Positions 1 to 5,581 of a stretch of DNA of 6,239 bases are shown one piece after another. Under the pieces are notes generated by a model. The model made no database searches. It was not told the DNA's origin and saw nothing but the letters and a program-made list of their open reading frames with translations. A program made the translations under genes and the position numbers. Source of the DNA: Alphaproteobacteria bacterium (GTDB lineage Bacteria; Pseudomonadota; Alphaproteobacteria; Micropepsales; Micropepsaceae); assembly GCA_026400305.1 (NCBI GenBank), contig JAPLPI010000290.1, positions 1-6,239 on the forward strand. The letters are read 5' to 3'. How positions within the stretch are numbered: position 1 is the stretch's first letter; every line of letters begins with the position of its first letter.

Positions 1-358
1 GCAAGGCGCCGTCCCGGGCCAGTGCCGCCGCCGATACCAGAAGATGGGTCTGTCCCGACAGCCGCGCCAGCAGGGTCCGTGCTGCATCCAGCGTGGCGCA
101 TTTGCTGAGATATTCGTCGTCGAAGGCGATGACGCTGTCACCGCCCAGCACGGTCTCTCCCGGATGACGGCGCGAGACCGCCAGCGCCTTTTGCTGCGCC
201 AGTTCCGACGCCACGGCCGGCGCATCGACGTCCCGCGCCTTGAGATCGGCGATCAGGCGGTCTTCGTCCAGGTCGGCAGGATCGACGGTAAAGACGACTC
301 CCGCCGCCGTCAGCAGCGCTTTGCGGCTTGCGCTTCCGGAAGCCAGAACCAAGCTCAC
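1..358 (-). CDS. maf: Maf-like nucleotide pyrophosphatase, 5' part only (C-terminus lies beyond the left edge)
   Basis: Reading leftward from a GTG at 358-356 gives about 119 residues of a Maf/YceF-family protein. These are house-cleaning enzymes of the cytosol that hydrolyse non-canonical or modified nucleoside triphosphates to monophosphates. The N-terminus shows the family signature LASGSASRKALL (residues 5-16), with R12 and K13 in the substrate-binding loop. E52 and K57 (SELAQQKA) and the catalytic-type Asp in VLGGDSVI (D74) follow. K86 is followed by Cys where most relatives have Pro, and DS replaces the usual DT; related alphaproteobacterial copies beside ppsR also vary here. The GTG overlaps the ppsR stop (GTGA, 355-358), which suggests translational coupling. 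An AGGA lies 9 nt upstream inside ppsR. Which nucleotide it prefers cannot be told from this fragment. The family call is firm. Confidence 0.88.
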   Translation of the reverse strand, partial: MSLVLASGSASRKALLTAAGVVFTVDPADLDEDRLIADLKARDVDAPAVASELAQQKALAVSRRHPGETVLGGDSVIAFDDEYLSKCATLDAARTLLARLSGQTHLLVSAAALARDGAL

Positions 359-1188
359 GTGATGATGTCCTTGCGTTCGGCCAGAAGATTCATCACCGCC
401 GCCGCTGTCTCTTCAATCGAGCGACGCGACACATCGATCATAGGCCAATCCTGGTTCTCGAACAGCTGACGGGTCGCGGCGATCTCGGCGCGCACCGAAG
501 CCAGTTCGACATAATTGCTGTCGCGGGTCTCGCCCATGCTGGTCAGCCGGTTGCGCCGCACCTGCACCAGCCGGTCGGGCGACACCCACAGACCCACGAT
601 CAAGGGCTTTCTGGCCGCCAGCAATTGCGCCGGCGCCGGCAGGCGCGGCACCAGGGGCACATTGGCGGCACGAATTCCGCGGATGGCCAAATAGACGCAG
701 GTCGGCGTCTTGGAGGTGCGGCTGGCACCCGTCAGGATCACTTCCGCATCGTCAATGGAATCCAGGGATTGGCCGTCATCATGGGCGATGGTGAAATTCA
801 GCGCTTCGATGCGGTCCAGATAGCGGGTGTCAACTTCGTGTTGACGGCCGACCTTGTGGGTTTCGGACGCACCTAGGAACCCACGCAGCGCGGTCACCGG
901 ACCTTCCAGCACGTCGATGCAAAGCACTTCGATGTACTTGCAGCGCGAGATCAACCGTTCGCGCAGCCCCACATTGGCCAAGGTGAAGAAGACGATGCCC
1001 GGCATGATGGCAACCCGATCCAAGGCTCGGGTCAGCTGGGTCTCGGACCGTACCAGAACATAGGGGTGGACCATCACATCCACATTTTCGAACTGAGCTA
1101 AAGCGGCGGTGGCCATAGCATGCAGGGTTTCGCCAGTGGAATCCGACACAAGATGTACGTGAAACTTCTGATCCACAGGACTATCCAA
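355..1188 (-). CDS. ppsR: PEP synthase / pyruvate phosphate dikinase regulatory protein (DUF299 kinase-pyrophosphorylase)
   Basis: This 277-residue cytosolic protein has the full length of the PSRP family. Members switch PEP synthase or pyruvate phosphate dikinase off by ADP-dependent threonine phosphorylation and on again by Pi-dependent dephosphorylation. Visible marks are the N-terminal HLVSDSTGETL (residues 12-22), HDDG (136-139), the P-loop-like GASRTSKTP (154-162) and the C-terminal block KPLIVGLWVSPDRL with a basic RRNRL. The target enzyme is not in the window. Start choice is open. TTG at 1188 gives the N-terminus used here but has no good ribosome site. GTG at 1176 (residue 5) has GGA 7 nt upstream and still keeps the conserved FHVHLVSDSTGETL region whole. 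The gene is divergent from hemE, and its start overlaps a DnaA-box-like site. It is co-transcribed with maf (4 nt overlap). This is the RP001/UPF0085-type neighbour of alphaproteobacterial origins. Confidence 0.95.
   Translation of the reverse strand: MDSPVDQKFHVHLVSDSTGETLHAMATAALAQFENVDVMVHPYVLVRSETQLTRALDRVAIMPGIVFFTLANVGLRERLISRCKYIEVLCIDVLEGPVTALRGFLGASETHKVGRQHEVDTRYLDRIEALNFTIAHDDGQSLDSIDDAEVILTGASRTSKTPTCVYLAIRGIRAANVPLVPRLPAPAQLLAARKPLIVGLWVSPDRLVQVRRNRLTSMGETRDSNYVELASVRAEIAATRQLFENQDWPMIDVSRRSIEETAAAVMNLLAERKDIIT
1169..1177 (+). promoter_or_regulatory. DnaA-box-like site overlapping the ppsR start
   Basis: The top strand reads TGATCCACA, one base from the E. coli consensus TTATCCACA and identical to the G-box form described in the C. 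crescentus origin. A weaker ACATCCACA lies at 1076-1084 inside ppsR, and TGACCCACA at 1401-1409. An identical TGATCCACA also occurs inside hemE at 1968-1976, so a single copy is weak evidence. It is the position at the ppsR/hemE junction that raises the value of this one. No binding data can be inferred from sequence alone. Confidence 0.5.
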
Positions 1189-1275
1189 GATTTCGGCCGG
1201 CCTGTGTGCAGCCTGGGGTTAAAAAGCCAAAGCAGGCACAAGTCTGGCGGCGGCGGCGGGGACGACGGTACAAAA

Positions 1276-1315
1276 GGTATGGTTTGGGGATGCTTAGCTT
1301 AACCACCAACATACC
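1276..1315. repeat. Imperfect inverted repeat in the candidate origin
   Basis: GGTATG (1276-1281) can pair with CATACC (1310-1315). After a 2-nt bulge, TTGG (1284-1287) can pair with CCAA (1306-1309), giving a 10-bp bulged stem and an 18-nt loop. The TGGGGA W-box-like hexamer lies across the inner stem and loop, and a TTAACC falls in the far side. There is no T-run, so it is not an intrinsic terminator. It could be an origin structural element or chance. Confidence 0.35.
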
Positions 1316-1333
1316 ATGACCCTGTCCGCCTGC

Positions 1334-1382
1334 CGCAAAAATTTGCGCAAGTCCTTGAGTCCATGTGCGCCTTCGCTTAAGC
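1334..1382. repeat. Cluster of short palindromes in the candidate origin
   Basis: Four dyads lie in 49 bases. CGCAAA-AA-TTTGCG (1334-1347) overlaps TTGCGCAA (1343-1350), which is followed by CAAG-TC-CTTG (1348-1357) and GCTTAAGC (1375-1382). The first pair can form alternative structures because they share bases. They could be protein-binding dyads or extruding structures; no regulator is recognised. Confidence 0.4.
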
Positions 1383-1399
1383 CAAAAACCTCACACAGC

Positions 1400-1426
1400 T
1401 TGACCCACAACTCACAGCCCTAACAT
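1400..1426 (+). promoter_or_regulatory. Possible hemE promoter
   Basis: TTGACC at 1400-1405 is a good -35 hexamer. TAACAT at 1421-1426, 15 nt later, matches TATAAT at four of six bases. Transcription would begin near 1433 and leave a leader of roughly 30 nt before the TTG start. The -35 element overlaps the DnaA-box-like TGACCCACA (1401-1409), so DnaA could in principle compete with RNA polymerase here. The short spacer and imperfect -10 keep this tentative. Confidence 0.4.
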
Positions 1427-1449
1427 CTACTTCATCATCTTAAATACCT

Positions 1450-1454
1450 AGGAG
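1450..1454 (+). promoter_or_regulatory. Shine-Dalgarno site that fixes the TTG start of hemE
   Basis: AGGAG lies 7 nt before the TTG at 1462. No in-frame ATG lies nearby ahead of the conserved WLMRQAGRY region, so this site decides the start. It overlaps a GANTC methylation site (1452-1456). Confidence 0.8.
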
Positions 1455-1461
1455 TCTTGTT

Positions 1462-2484
1462 TTGAAGTATGGTCGAAAAGTCGTGGCTGTGTTGGAAGGG
1501 GGCGTTGAGAAAACGCCGCCAGTTTGGCTGATGCGCCAAGCCGGGCGCTACCTGCCCGAGTACCGCGAATTGCGGGCCAAGGCGGGATCTTTCTGGAAGC
1601 TGGCGCTTACCCCGGACTATGCCGCCGAAGTTACCCTGCAGCCGATTCGCCGTTTCGGCTTTGATGCGGCTATCCTGTTCTCCGACATCTTGACCGTGCC
1701 CGAGGCGCTGGGCCAGAAGGTGACCTTCATCGAGGGCGAGGGCCCCAGCCTGGTCCCCGTGACCTCTGTTCAAGGTTTCGACACCAATCGCGAAAACTGG
1801 GCCAGCTATTTTGAGCCGGTCTACGAGGCATTGCGACTTACCCGGGTGGGACTACCCCCAGAGACTACCTTGCTTGGCTTCGCGGGAGCGCCCTGGACCT
1901 TGGCGACCTATCTGGCAGCCGGAGCAGGGGGCGATGAACAGAAAGCTGCCAAGCTCTGGGCTTACCGTGATCCACAGGGCTTCGAAGGTCTTTTGGATGT
2001 TTTGGGGGAATGTGTCGCCTTCCATCTGATCCGCCAGATCGATGCCGGTGCCGATGCGGTGCAGATCTTCGACAGCTGGGCATCGGGATTGCCGGCGGCG
2101 CTGTACGAACAGGTCGTGGTCGAGCCCACCAAAAAGATTATCGCCCAGGTTCGAGCGGCAAAGCCGGGCGCTAGGATCATCGGGTTTCCCCGCGCCGCTA
2201 CATTGGCCGGTTATGAAGGCTATGTCCGCGCCACTGGTGTGGATGCGGTGTCGCTGGATCCAGCAGCCCCGATGGACTGGGCGGCGAAGAATTTGGGCTG
2301 CGCAGTCCAGGGTAATCTGGATCCCATCGCGCTGATCGCCGGCGGCGCCGCGCTGGACCGGGCGGTGGACAACATCCTGGCGGCCACGGCGGGCAAGCCG
2401 CATATCTTTAACCTGGGCCACGGTATCCTGCCGGATACCCCGATCGCCCATGTCGAACAATTGCTGAAGCGCATCCGCGCATGA
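1462..2484 (+). CDS. hemE: Uroporphyrinogen decarboxylase
   Basis: HemE removes the four acetate carboxyls of uroporphyrinogen III to give coproporphyrinogen III in the cytosol, without a cofactor. The 340 residues are the usual length. Signature 1 is PVWLMRQAGRYLPEYR (residues 20-35) with the substrate-binding arginines. The catalytic Asp lies in ILFSDIL (D75, equivalent to human D86). Signature 2 is GFAGAPWTLATY (139-150), ending in the conserved active-site Tyr. S205 in QIFDSWASG and H320 in FNLGHGI match the other pocket residues. All key residues are present, so the protein should be active. The start is TTG at 1462, with AGGAG 7 nt upstream. The stop overlaps the hemH start by 4 nt (ATGA). 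It is divergent from ppsR across the candidate origin, the classic position of hemE in this class. Confidence 0.97.
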   Translation: MKYGRKVVAVLEGGVEKTPPVWLMRQAGRYLPEYRELRAKAGSFWKLALTPDYAAEVTLQPIRRFGFDAAILFSDILTVPEALGQKVTFIEGEGPSLVPVTSVQGFDTNRENWASYFEPVYEALRLTRVGLPPETTLLGFAGAPWTLATYLAAGAGGDEQKAAKLWAYRDPQGFEGLLDVLGECVAFHLIRQIDAGADAVQIFDSWASGLPAALYEQVVVEPTKKIIAQVRAAKPGARIIGFPRAATLAGYEGYVRATGVDAVSLDPAAPMDWAAKNLGCAVQGNLDPIALIAGGAALDRAVDNILAATAGKPHIFNLGHGILPDTPIAHVEQLLKRIRA

Positions 2485-3512
2485 AGATTGCTGTCGTCCT
2501 GTTCAACCTGGGTGGTCCGGATACCCCGGAAGCCGTCGAGCCGTTCCTGCGCAATCTGTTTTCCGATCCCGCCATCATCAGCCTGCCGGCGATCATCCGC
2601 TTGCCGCTGGCGCGATACATCGCCCGAAAGCGCGCGCCAATCGCGCGCAAGATCTATGAGCAGATCGGCGGGTCCTCACCTATTTTCCCGGAGACGCGCC
2701 GCCAGGCCGATGCCCTGCAGGCCGCGCTGTCCGGCGATGACGTGGAAGCCAAGGCGTTTGTCGCCATGCGCTGCTGGCACCCCTTCAGCGATGGCGTGGC
2801 ACAGGCGGTCAAAGTTTTTAAACCTGATAGAATAGTGCTTTTGCCGCTCTATCCGCAATATTCCACCTCCACCACGGCCTCGTCCGTCAAGGACTGGCAT
2901 CGCGCGGCCAAAAAGGCGGGGCTGACCGCGCCGACCTCGCGTGTGTGCTGCTATCCCTGGGAACAAGGCTTTGTTGCCGCCTCGGCCGCGAAGATTCGCG
3001 AGGCCATGGCGGGCGCGCGGCAGGATATTTCCTATCGTCTGCTGTTGTCGGCGCATGGCCTGCCCAAGCGCATGATCGACAAGGGCGACCCCTATCAGTG
3101 GCAGGTTGAGCAAAGCGCCGCCGCCATCGTCAAGGCGCTTGACATGCCGCAGCTGGAGCCGGTGGTCTGCTACCAGAGCAAGGTGGGGCGCCTGGAATGG
3201 ATCGGGCCGGCTACGGATGCGGAGATTGCCCGCGCTGGCGCCGACGGCAAGGGTGTGATCGCGGTGCCGCTGGCCTTTGTCAGCGAACATTCCGAAACCC
3301 TCGTCGAGCTGGACATCGAGTATCGCCATCTGGCGGCGGAAGCGGGTGTGCCGGACTATCGCCGGGCCGCCACGGTGGGGTCACGCCCGGATTTCATACA
3401 GGGCTTAGTCGGTCTTGTGCGGAGCGCAGTGGACGGTAAAACTGTCACCTGTGGCGAGGGTCGCATCTGTCCGTCCAATCATAAACGTTGTGGTTTTGTA
3501 CCCCGCTCGTGA
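2481..3512 (+). CDS. hemH: Ferrochelatase (protoporphyrin IX iron chelatase) with cysteine-rich C-terminal tail
   Basis: HemH inserts Fe2+ into protoporphyrin IX, the last step of haem synthesis, as a soluble or membrane-associated enzyme. The 343-residue product begins with VVLFNLGGPDTPEAV. It carries the conserved YPQYSTSTTAS (residues 124-134), the catalytic His in LLLSAHGLP (H192), the downstream GDPYQWQVE, YQSKVG (231-236) and FVSEHSETLVELDIEY (266-281) with the active-site Glu E272. The tail from about residue 320 holds three cysteines (C324, C330, C337). Internal cysteines include C98, C156, C157 and C230. C. crescentus ferrochelatase is known to carry a [2Fe-2S] cluster held by C-terminal cysteines plus one internal cysteine, so a cluster is likely but inferred here. 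The ATG overlaps the hemE stop, so translation is probably coupled; no strong ribosome site is seen. A short AT-rich run with rare codons lies at 2811-2843. Confidence 0.96.
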   Translation: MKIAVVLFNLGGPDTPEAVEPFLRNLFSDPAIISLPAIIRLPLARYIARKRAPIARKIYEQIGGSSPIFPETRRQADALQAALSGDDVEAKAFVAMRCWHPFSDGVAQAVKVFKPDRIVLLPLYPQYSTSTTASSVKDWHRAAKKAGLTAPTSRVCCYPWEQGFVAASAAKIREAMAGARQDISYRLLLSAHGLPKRMIDKGDPYQWQVEQSAAAIVKALDMPQLEPVVCYQSKVGRLEWIGPATDAEIARAGADGKGVIAVPLAFVSEHSETLVELDIEYRHLAAEAGVPDYRRAATVGSRPDFIQGLVGLVRSAVDGKTVTCGEGRICPSNHKRCGFVPRS

Positions 3513-3527
3513 ATACGCGCAAAAAAT

Positions 3528-3533
3528 AGGAAG
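3528..3533 (+). promoter_or_regulatory. Ribosome binding site of hemJ
   Basis: AGGAAG lies in the 26-nt hemH-hemJ gap, with AGGA 7 nt before the ATG at 3539. It supports this start and independent translation of hemJ within the hem operon. No promoter or terminator is visible in the gap. Confidence 0.7.
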
Positions 3534-3538
3534 CTCTG

Positions 3539-3997
3539 ATGGACGCGCTGCGCAACGAACTGTCCAATTACATTCCCTGGTTCCTTGCCTTCCACCTCAT
3601 TGCGGTGGTGGCTTGGATGAGCGCCATGCTCTATATGCCGCGGCTGTTCGTTTATCACACCGAGGCGGTGCCGGGCTCGGAGTCTAGCGAGCGCTTCAAG
3701 GTGATGGAGCGCAAGCTGCTCAAGGCGATCATTAACCCGTCCATGATCGTGGTGTGGATCCTGGGGCCACTGTTGGCCTGGTTGACCGGCGCCTATCTGG
3801 ACACCTGGATGCAGATCAAGTTCGTGCTGGTGATTATCATGAGCGGCATGCACGGATTGTTCGTGCGCTGCTGGCGTGACTTTGCCAACGATCGCAATGC
3901 CCACAGCGCCCGCTTCTATCGGATCGTCAACGAAGTGCCGGCGCTACTGATGGTACTGATTGTGATCTTGGTAAAGGTCCAGCCTTTTGGGGATTAG
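3539..3997 (+). CDS. hemJ: Protoporphyrinogen IX oxidase, HemJ type (membrane protein)
   Basis: HemJ oxidises protoporphyrinogen IX to protoporphyrin IX in the inner membrane, the step just before ferrochelatase. It is the usual form of this enzyme in alphaproteobacteria, which mostly lack HemG and HemY. The 152 residues fit UPF0093/PF03653. Four membrane segments are visible at roughly 12-34, 63-84, 90-110 and 129-147. Conserved features are H19 in AFHLIAVVAWM, the PRLFVYH motif (residues 34-40), the MERKLLKAI linker and WMQIKFVLVIIMSGMHG with K94 and H105. H19 is the residue associated with haem b binding in studied HemJ proteins. A good AGGA site precedes the ATG. Its place after hemH suggests one hemE-hemH-hemJ transcript that makes the substrate donor and acceptor together. 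Confidence 0.94.
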   Translation: MDALRNELSNYIPWFLAFHLIAVVAWMSAMLYMPRLFVYHTEAVPGSESSERFKVMERKLLKAIINPSMIVVWILGPLLAWLTGAYLDTWMQIKFVLVIIMSGMHGLFVRCWRDFANDRNAHSARFYRIVNEVPALLMVLIVILVKVQPFGD

Positions 3998-3998
3998 T

Positions 3999-4011
3999 GC
4001 GCCTTGGGCGC
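3999..4011 (+). other. Small GC hairpin just after hemJ
   Basis: GCGCC (3999-4003), a TTG loop and GGCGC (4007-4011) form a perfect 5-bp stem starting 2 nt past the hemJ stop. The sequence after it (GGCTTTCAACC) has only three T in a row, so it is a poor intrinsic terminator. It could slow or partly stop hem transcription, or protect the mRNA end. Confidence 0.3.
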
Positions 4012-4072
4012 GGCTTTCAACCCGGATGAACCGGCTGAAACATTAATTCCGGGATGGGCTTTGGGGCCATAT

Positions 4073-4100
4073 TTGCAAGCCCCGCAAATCGCGCTATAAC
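4073..4100 (+). promoter_or_regulatory. rho promoter, housekeeping-sigma type
   Basis: The -10 element GCTATAAC (4093-4100) is a full match to the Caulobacter housekeeping consensus GCTANAWC. TTGCAAG (4073-4079) lies 13 nt upstream, near the TTGACGS -35 consensus and within the allowed 10-14 nt spacing. Transcription should begin around 4106-4108. This gives rho its own promoter separate from the hem genes. It also shows that the upstream in-frame ATG at 4054 would not be on this transcript. Confidence 0.65.
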
Positions 4101-4242
4101 CACCCCGTCTCATCGACCCACGCAGCAGCGGACCGTGCAAACGGTACAGGGTCAAAACCAACCTCTTTCGATGATCGGTCCTTGGGCCCCGGCCCTTTCC
4201 GCGCACCGAAAACCAATTCCCCCCTCTGCCCAGGTACCCACC
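4101..4242 (+). other. rho 5' leader, C-rich and G-poor; possible Rho-utilisation (rut) region
   Basis: By hand count these 142 bases hold about 60 C and 29 G, the strong C-over-G bias typical of Rho-loading RNA. The bias is strongest at 4211-4242, just before the start codon. E. coli rho is known to be autoregulated through premature termination in its leader, so a similar feedback is plausible but inferred. The leader is open in the rho frame (an ATG lies at 4171), but no ribosome site precedes that codon and the encoded residues resemble no Rho N-terminus. I see no other leader peptide of note. Confidence 0.4.
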
Positions 4243-5526
4243 ATGACTGTCCGCGATGGCCTGCAAGTGATGAAGCTGCAGGATCTCAAGAACAAGAAAC
4301 CCGCCGATCTGGTGACCTTTGCCGAGGAGCTGGAGATTGAGAATGCTTCGTCCATGCGCAAGCAGGACATGCTGTTCGCCATCCTTAAGGAACTGGCCGA
4401 ACGCGAGGTCGAGATCACCGGCCAGGGTGTGGTGGAAATCCTGCAGGACGGCTTCGGCTTCCTGCGTTCGCCGGAATCCAACTACCTGCCTGGTCCTGAC
4501 GACATTTACGTTTCCACCTCCCAGATTCGCCGCTTCGGCCTGCGCACCGGCGATACGGCCGAAGGCCCCATCCGCGCGCCCAAGGAAGGCGAGCGTTATT
4601 TCGCCCTGCTGAAGGTCACGACCATCAATTTCGAAGACCCCGAGCAGATCAAGCACAAGGTCCATTTCGATAATCTGACGCCGCTTTATCCGACCAAGGC
4701 CCTGAAGATGGAGCTGGATGATCCGACCATCAAGGACAAGACCGGCCGCGTCATCGATATCGTGGCGCCGCAAGGCATGGGCCAGCGCGCCCTGATTACC
4801 GCGCCGCCGCGCACTGGCAAGACCGTGATCCTTCAGAACATTGCCAAGGCCATCGCGGCTAACCATCCCGATGCCTTTCTGATCGTTCTTCTGATCGACG
4901 AACGCCCAGAAGAAGTCACCGACATGCAGCGCACGGTGGTGGGCGAAGTGATTTCCTCGACCTTCGACGAGCCGGCGACGCGCCACGTGCAGGTCGCCGA
5001 AATGGTAATTGAGAAGGCCAAGCGCCTAGTCGAGCATCGCCGCGACGTCATCATCCTGTTGGACTCGATCACGCGCCTGGGCCGTGCCTACAACACCGTT
5101 GTTCCGTCTTCGGGCAAGGTGCTGACCGGCGGCGTGGACGCCAACGCGTTGCAGCGCCCCAAGCGTTTCGTCGGCGCGGCGCGCAATATCGAGGAAGGTG
5201 GTTCGCTGACCATCATCGCCACCGCGCTGATCGATACCGGCAGCCGCATGGACGAAGTGATTTTCGAAGAGTTCAAGGGCACCGGCAACAGCGAAATCAT
5301 CCTGGACCGCAAGGTCGCGGACAAGCGCGTGTTTCCGGCCATCGACATCATGCGCTCGGGTACCCGCAAGGACGAACTGCTGGTCGAGAAGGGCACCTTG
5401 GCCAAGACCTATGTCCTGCGCCGCATCCTGTCGCCCATGGGCACGGTGGACGCCATCGAGTTTCTGCTCGACAAGCTGAAGTCGGCCAAGAACAACGGCG
5501 AGTTCTTCGAGTCTATGAACACGTAA
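4243..5526 (+). CDS. rho: Transcription termination factor Rho
   Basis: Rho is the hexameric RNA-dependent ATPase and helicase that releases RNA polymerase from untranslated transcripts. From ATG 4243 it has 427 residues, against about 419 in E. coli. The N-terminal domain ([13 protein letters not shown] onward) contains [12 protein letters not shown] (residues 38-49). The cold-shock-like RNA-binding fold carries DGFGFLR (69-75) and [13 protein letters not shown]. The motor has Walker A APPRTGKT (187-194), Walker B DVIILLD (268-274), the Q-loop [12 protein letters not shown] (288-299) and the R-loop KGTGN (345-349). No acidic or Asn-rich insertion is present. I chose 4243 because AGG lies 8 nt upstream. 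ATG 4270 (MKLQDL) gives 418 residues and is almost as good. The ATGs at 4171 and 4054 would add residues unlike Rho. An intrinsic terminator follows. Confidence 0.95.
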   Translation: MTVRDGLQVMKLQDLKNKKPADLVTFAEELEIENASSMRKQDMLFAILKELAEREVEITGQGVVEILQDGFGFLRSPESNYLPGPDDIYVSTSQIRRFGLRTGDTAEGPIRAPKEGERYFALLKVTTINFEDPEQIKHKVHFDNLTPLYPTKALKMELDDPTIKDKTGRVIDIVAPQGMGQRALITAPPRTGKTVILQNIAKAIAANHPDAFLIVLLIDERPEEVTDMQRTVVGEVISSTFDEPATRHVQVAEMVIEKAKRLVEHRRDVIILLDSITRLGRAYNTVVPSSGKVLTGGVDANALQRPKRFVGAARNIEEGGSLTIIATALIDTGSRMDEVIFEEFKGTGNSEIILDRKVADKRVFPAIDIMRSGTRKDELLVEKGTLAKTYVLRRILSPMGTVDAIEFLLDKLKSAKNNGEFFESMNT

Positions 5527-5550
5527 GGGTCGCCGACAGCGAAAAGACAC

Positions 5551-5581
5551 AAGGCCGGACTTATGTCCGGCCTTTTTCTTT
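5551..5581 (+). terminator. Intrinsic terminator of rho
   Basis: A perfect 10-bp stem, AAGGCCGGAC (5551-5560) with GTCCGGCCTT (5565-5574), has a TTAT loop and is followed by TTTCTTT. It starts 24 nt after the rho stop. On the other strand the stem is followed by a weaker T-containing stretch ending in TTTT, so it may also stop the converging qor transcript, whose stop codon begins at the edge of the T-run. Confidence 0.92.

Larger units (their letters stand above)
1189..1461. other. Divergent ppsR-hemE intergenic region; candidate chromosomal replication origin (oriC)
   Basis: This 273-base gap has no convincing gene. In C. crescentus the origin (Cori) lies between hemE and the ppsR homolog, and the same gene pair marks the Rickettsia origin. 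The gap is bracketed by DnaA-box-like sites (1169-1177 and 1401-1409) and contains a TGGGGA (1285-1290) matching the short Caulobacter W-box. It also holds an imperfect hairpin, several short palindromes and a tract from 1381 to 1450 with 26 C but only 4 G on the top strand. GANTC methylation sites lie at 1357-1361 and 1452-1456. Four TTAA half-sites (1219, 1299, 1377, 1440) are present, but none has the 7-nt spacing of a CtrA site, and I see no clear IHF site. The genes on both sides point away from the gap, as expected for leading-strand co-orientation. The position is the strong argument; the motif content is modest. Confidence 0.6.

Noticed and set aside
44..876. Plus-strand open frames opposite maf and ppsR
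   Set aside because: Their translations are Arg/Gln/His-rich shadow sequence, and the opposite strand has well-recognised conserved genes.
1218..1241. Leftward ppsR promoter (TTGTGCC with a TTTTTAAC-like -10 on the minus strand)
   Set aside because: Both elements match weakly and the spacing is short; not enough to list as a feature.
1247..1260. CGG trinucleotide repeat
   Set aside because: Only four to five units in a GC-rich genome; no function can be supported.
1120..1302. Plus-strand 60-codon frame across the ppsR start and the intergenic region
   Set aside because: It includes a Gly run from a CGG repeat, has no ribosome site, and covers conserved ppsR codons on the other strand.
1219..1443. 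CtrA-binding sites suggested by four TTAA tetramers
   Set aside because: None of the four (1219, 1299, 1377, 1440) has a partner TTAA 7 nt away, which the CtrA consensus needs.
1968..1976. TGATCCACA inside hemE
   Set aside because: It is identical to the box at 1169 but encodes ordinary hemE residues (RDPQ), stands alone and is about 500 bases from the gap. Treated as chance.
3999..4011. Hairpin after hemJ as an intrinsic terminator
   Set aside because: The stem is only 5 bp and no proper T-run follows; kept only as a low-confidence structural feature.
3994..4986. Long open frame on the minus strand (330 codons) opposite rho
   Set aside because: It lies antisense to a clear rho gene, resembles no protein family, and long antisense frames are common in GC-rich coding DNA.
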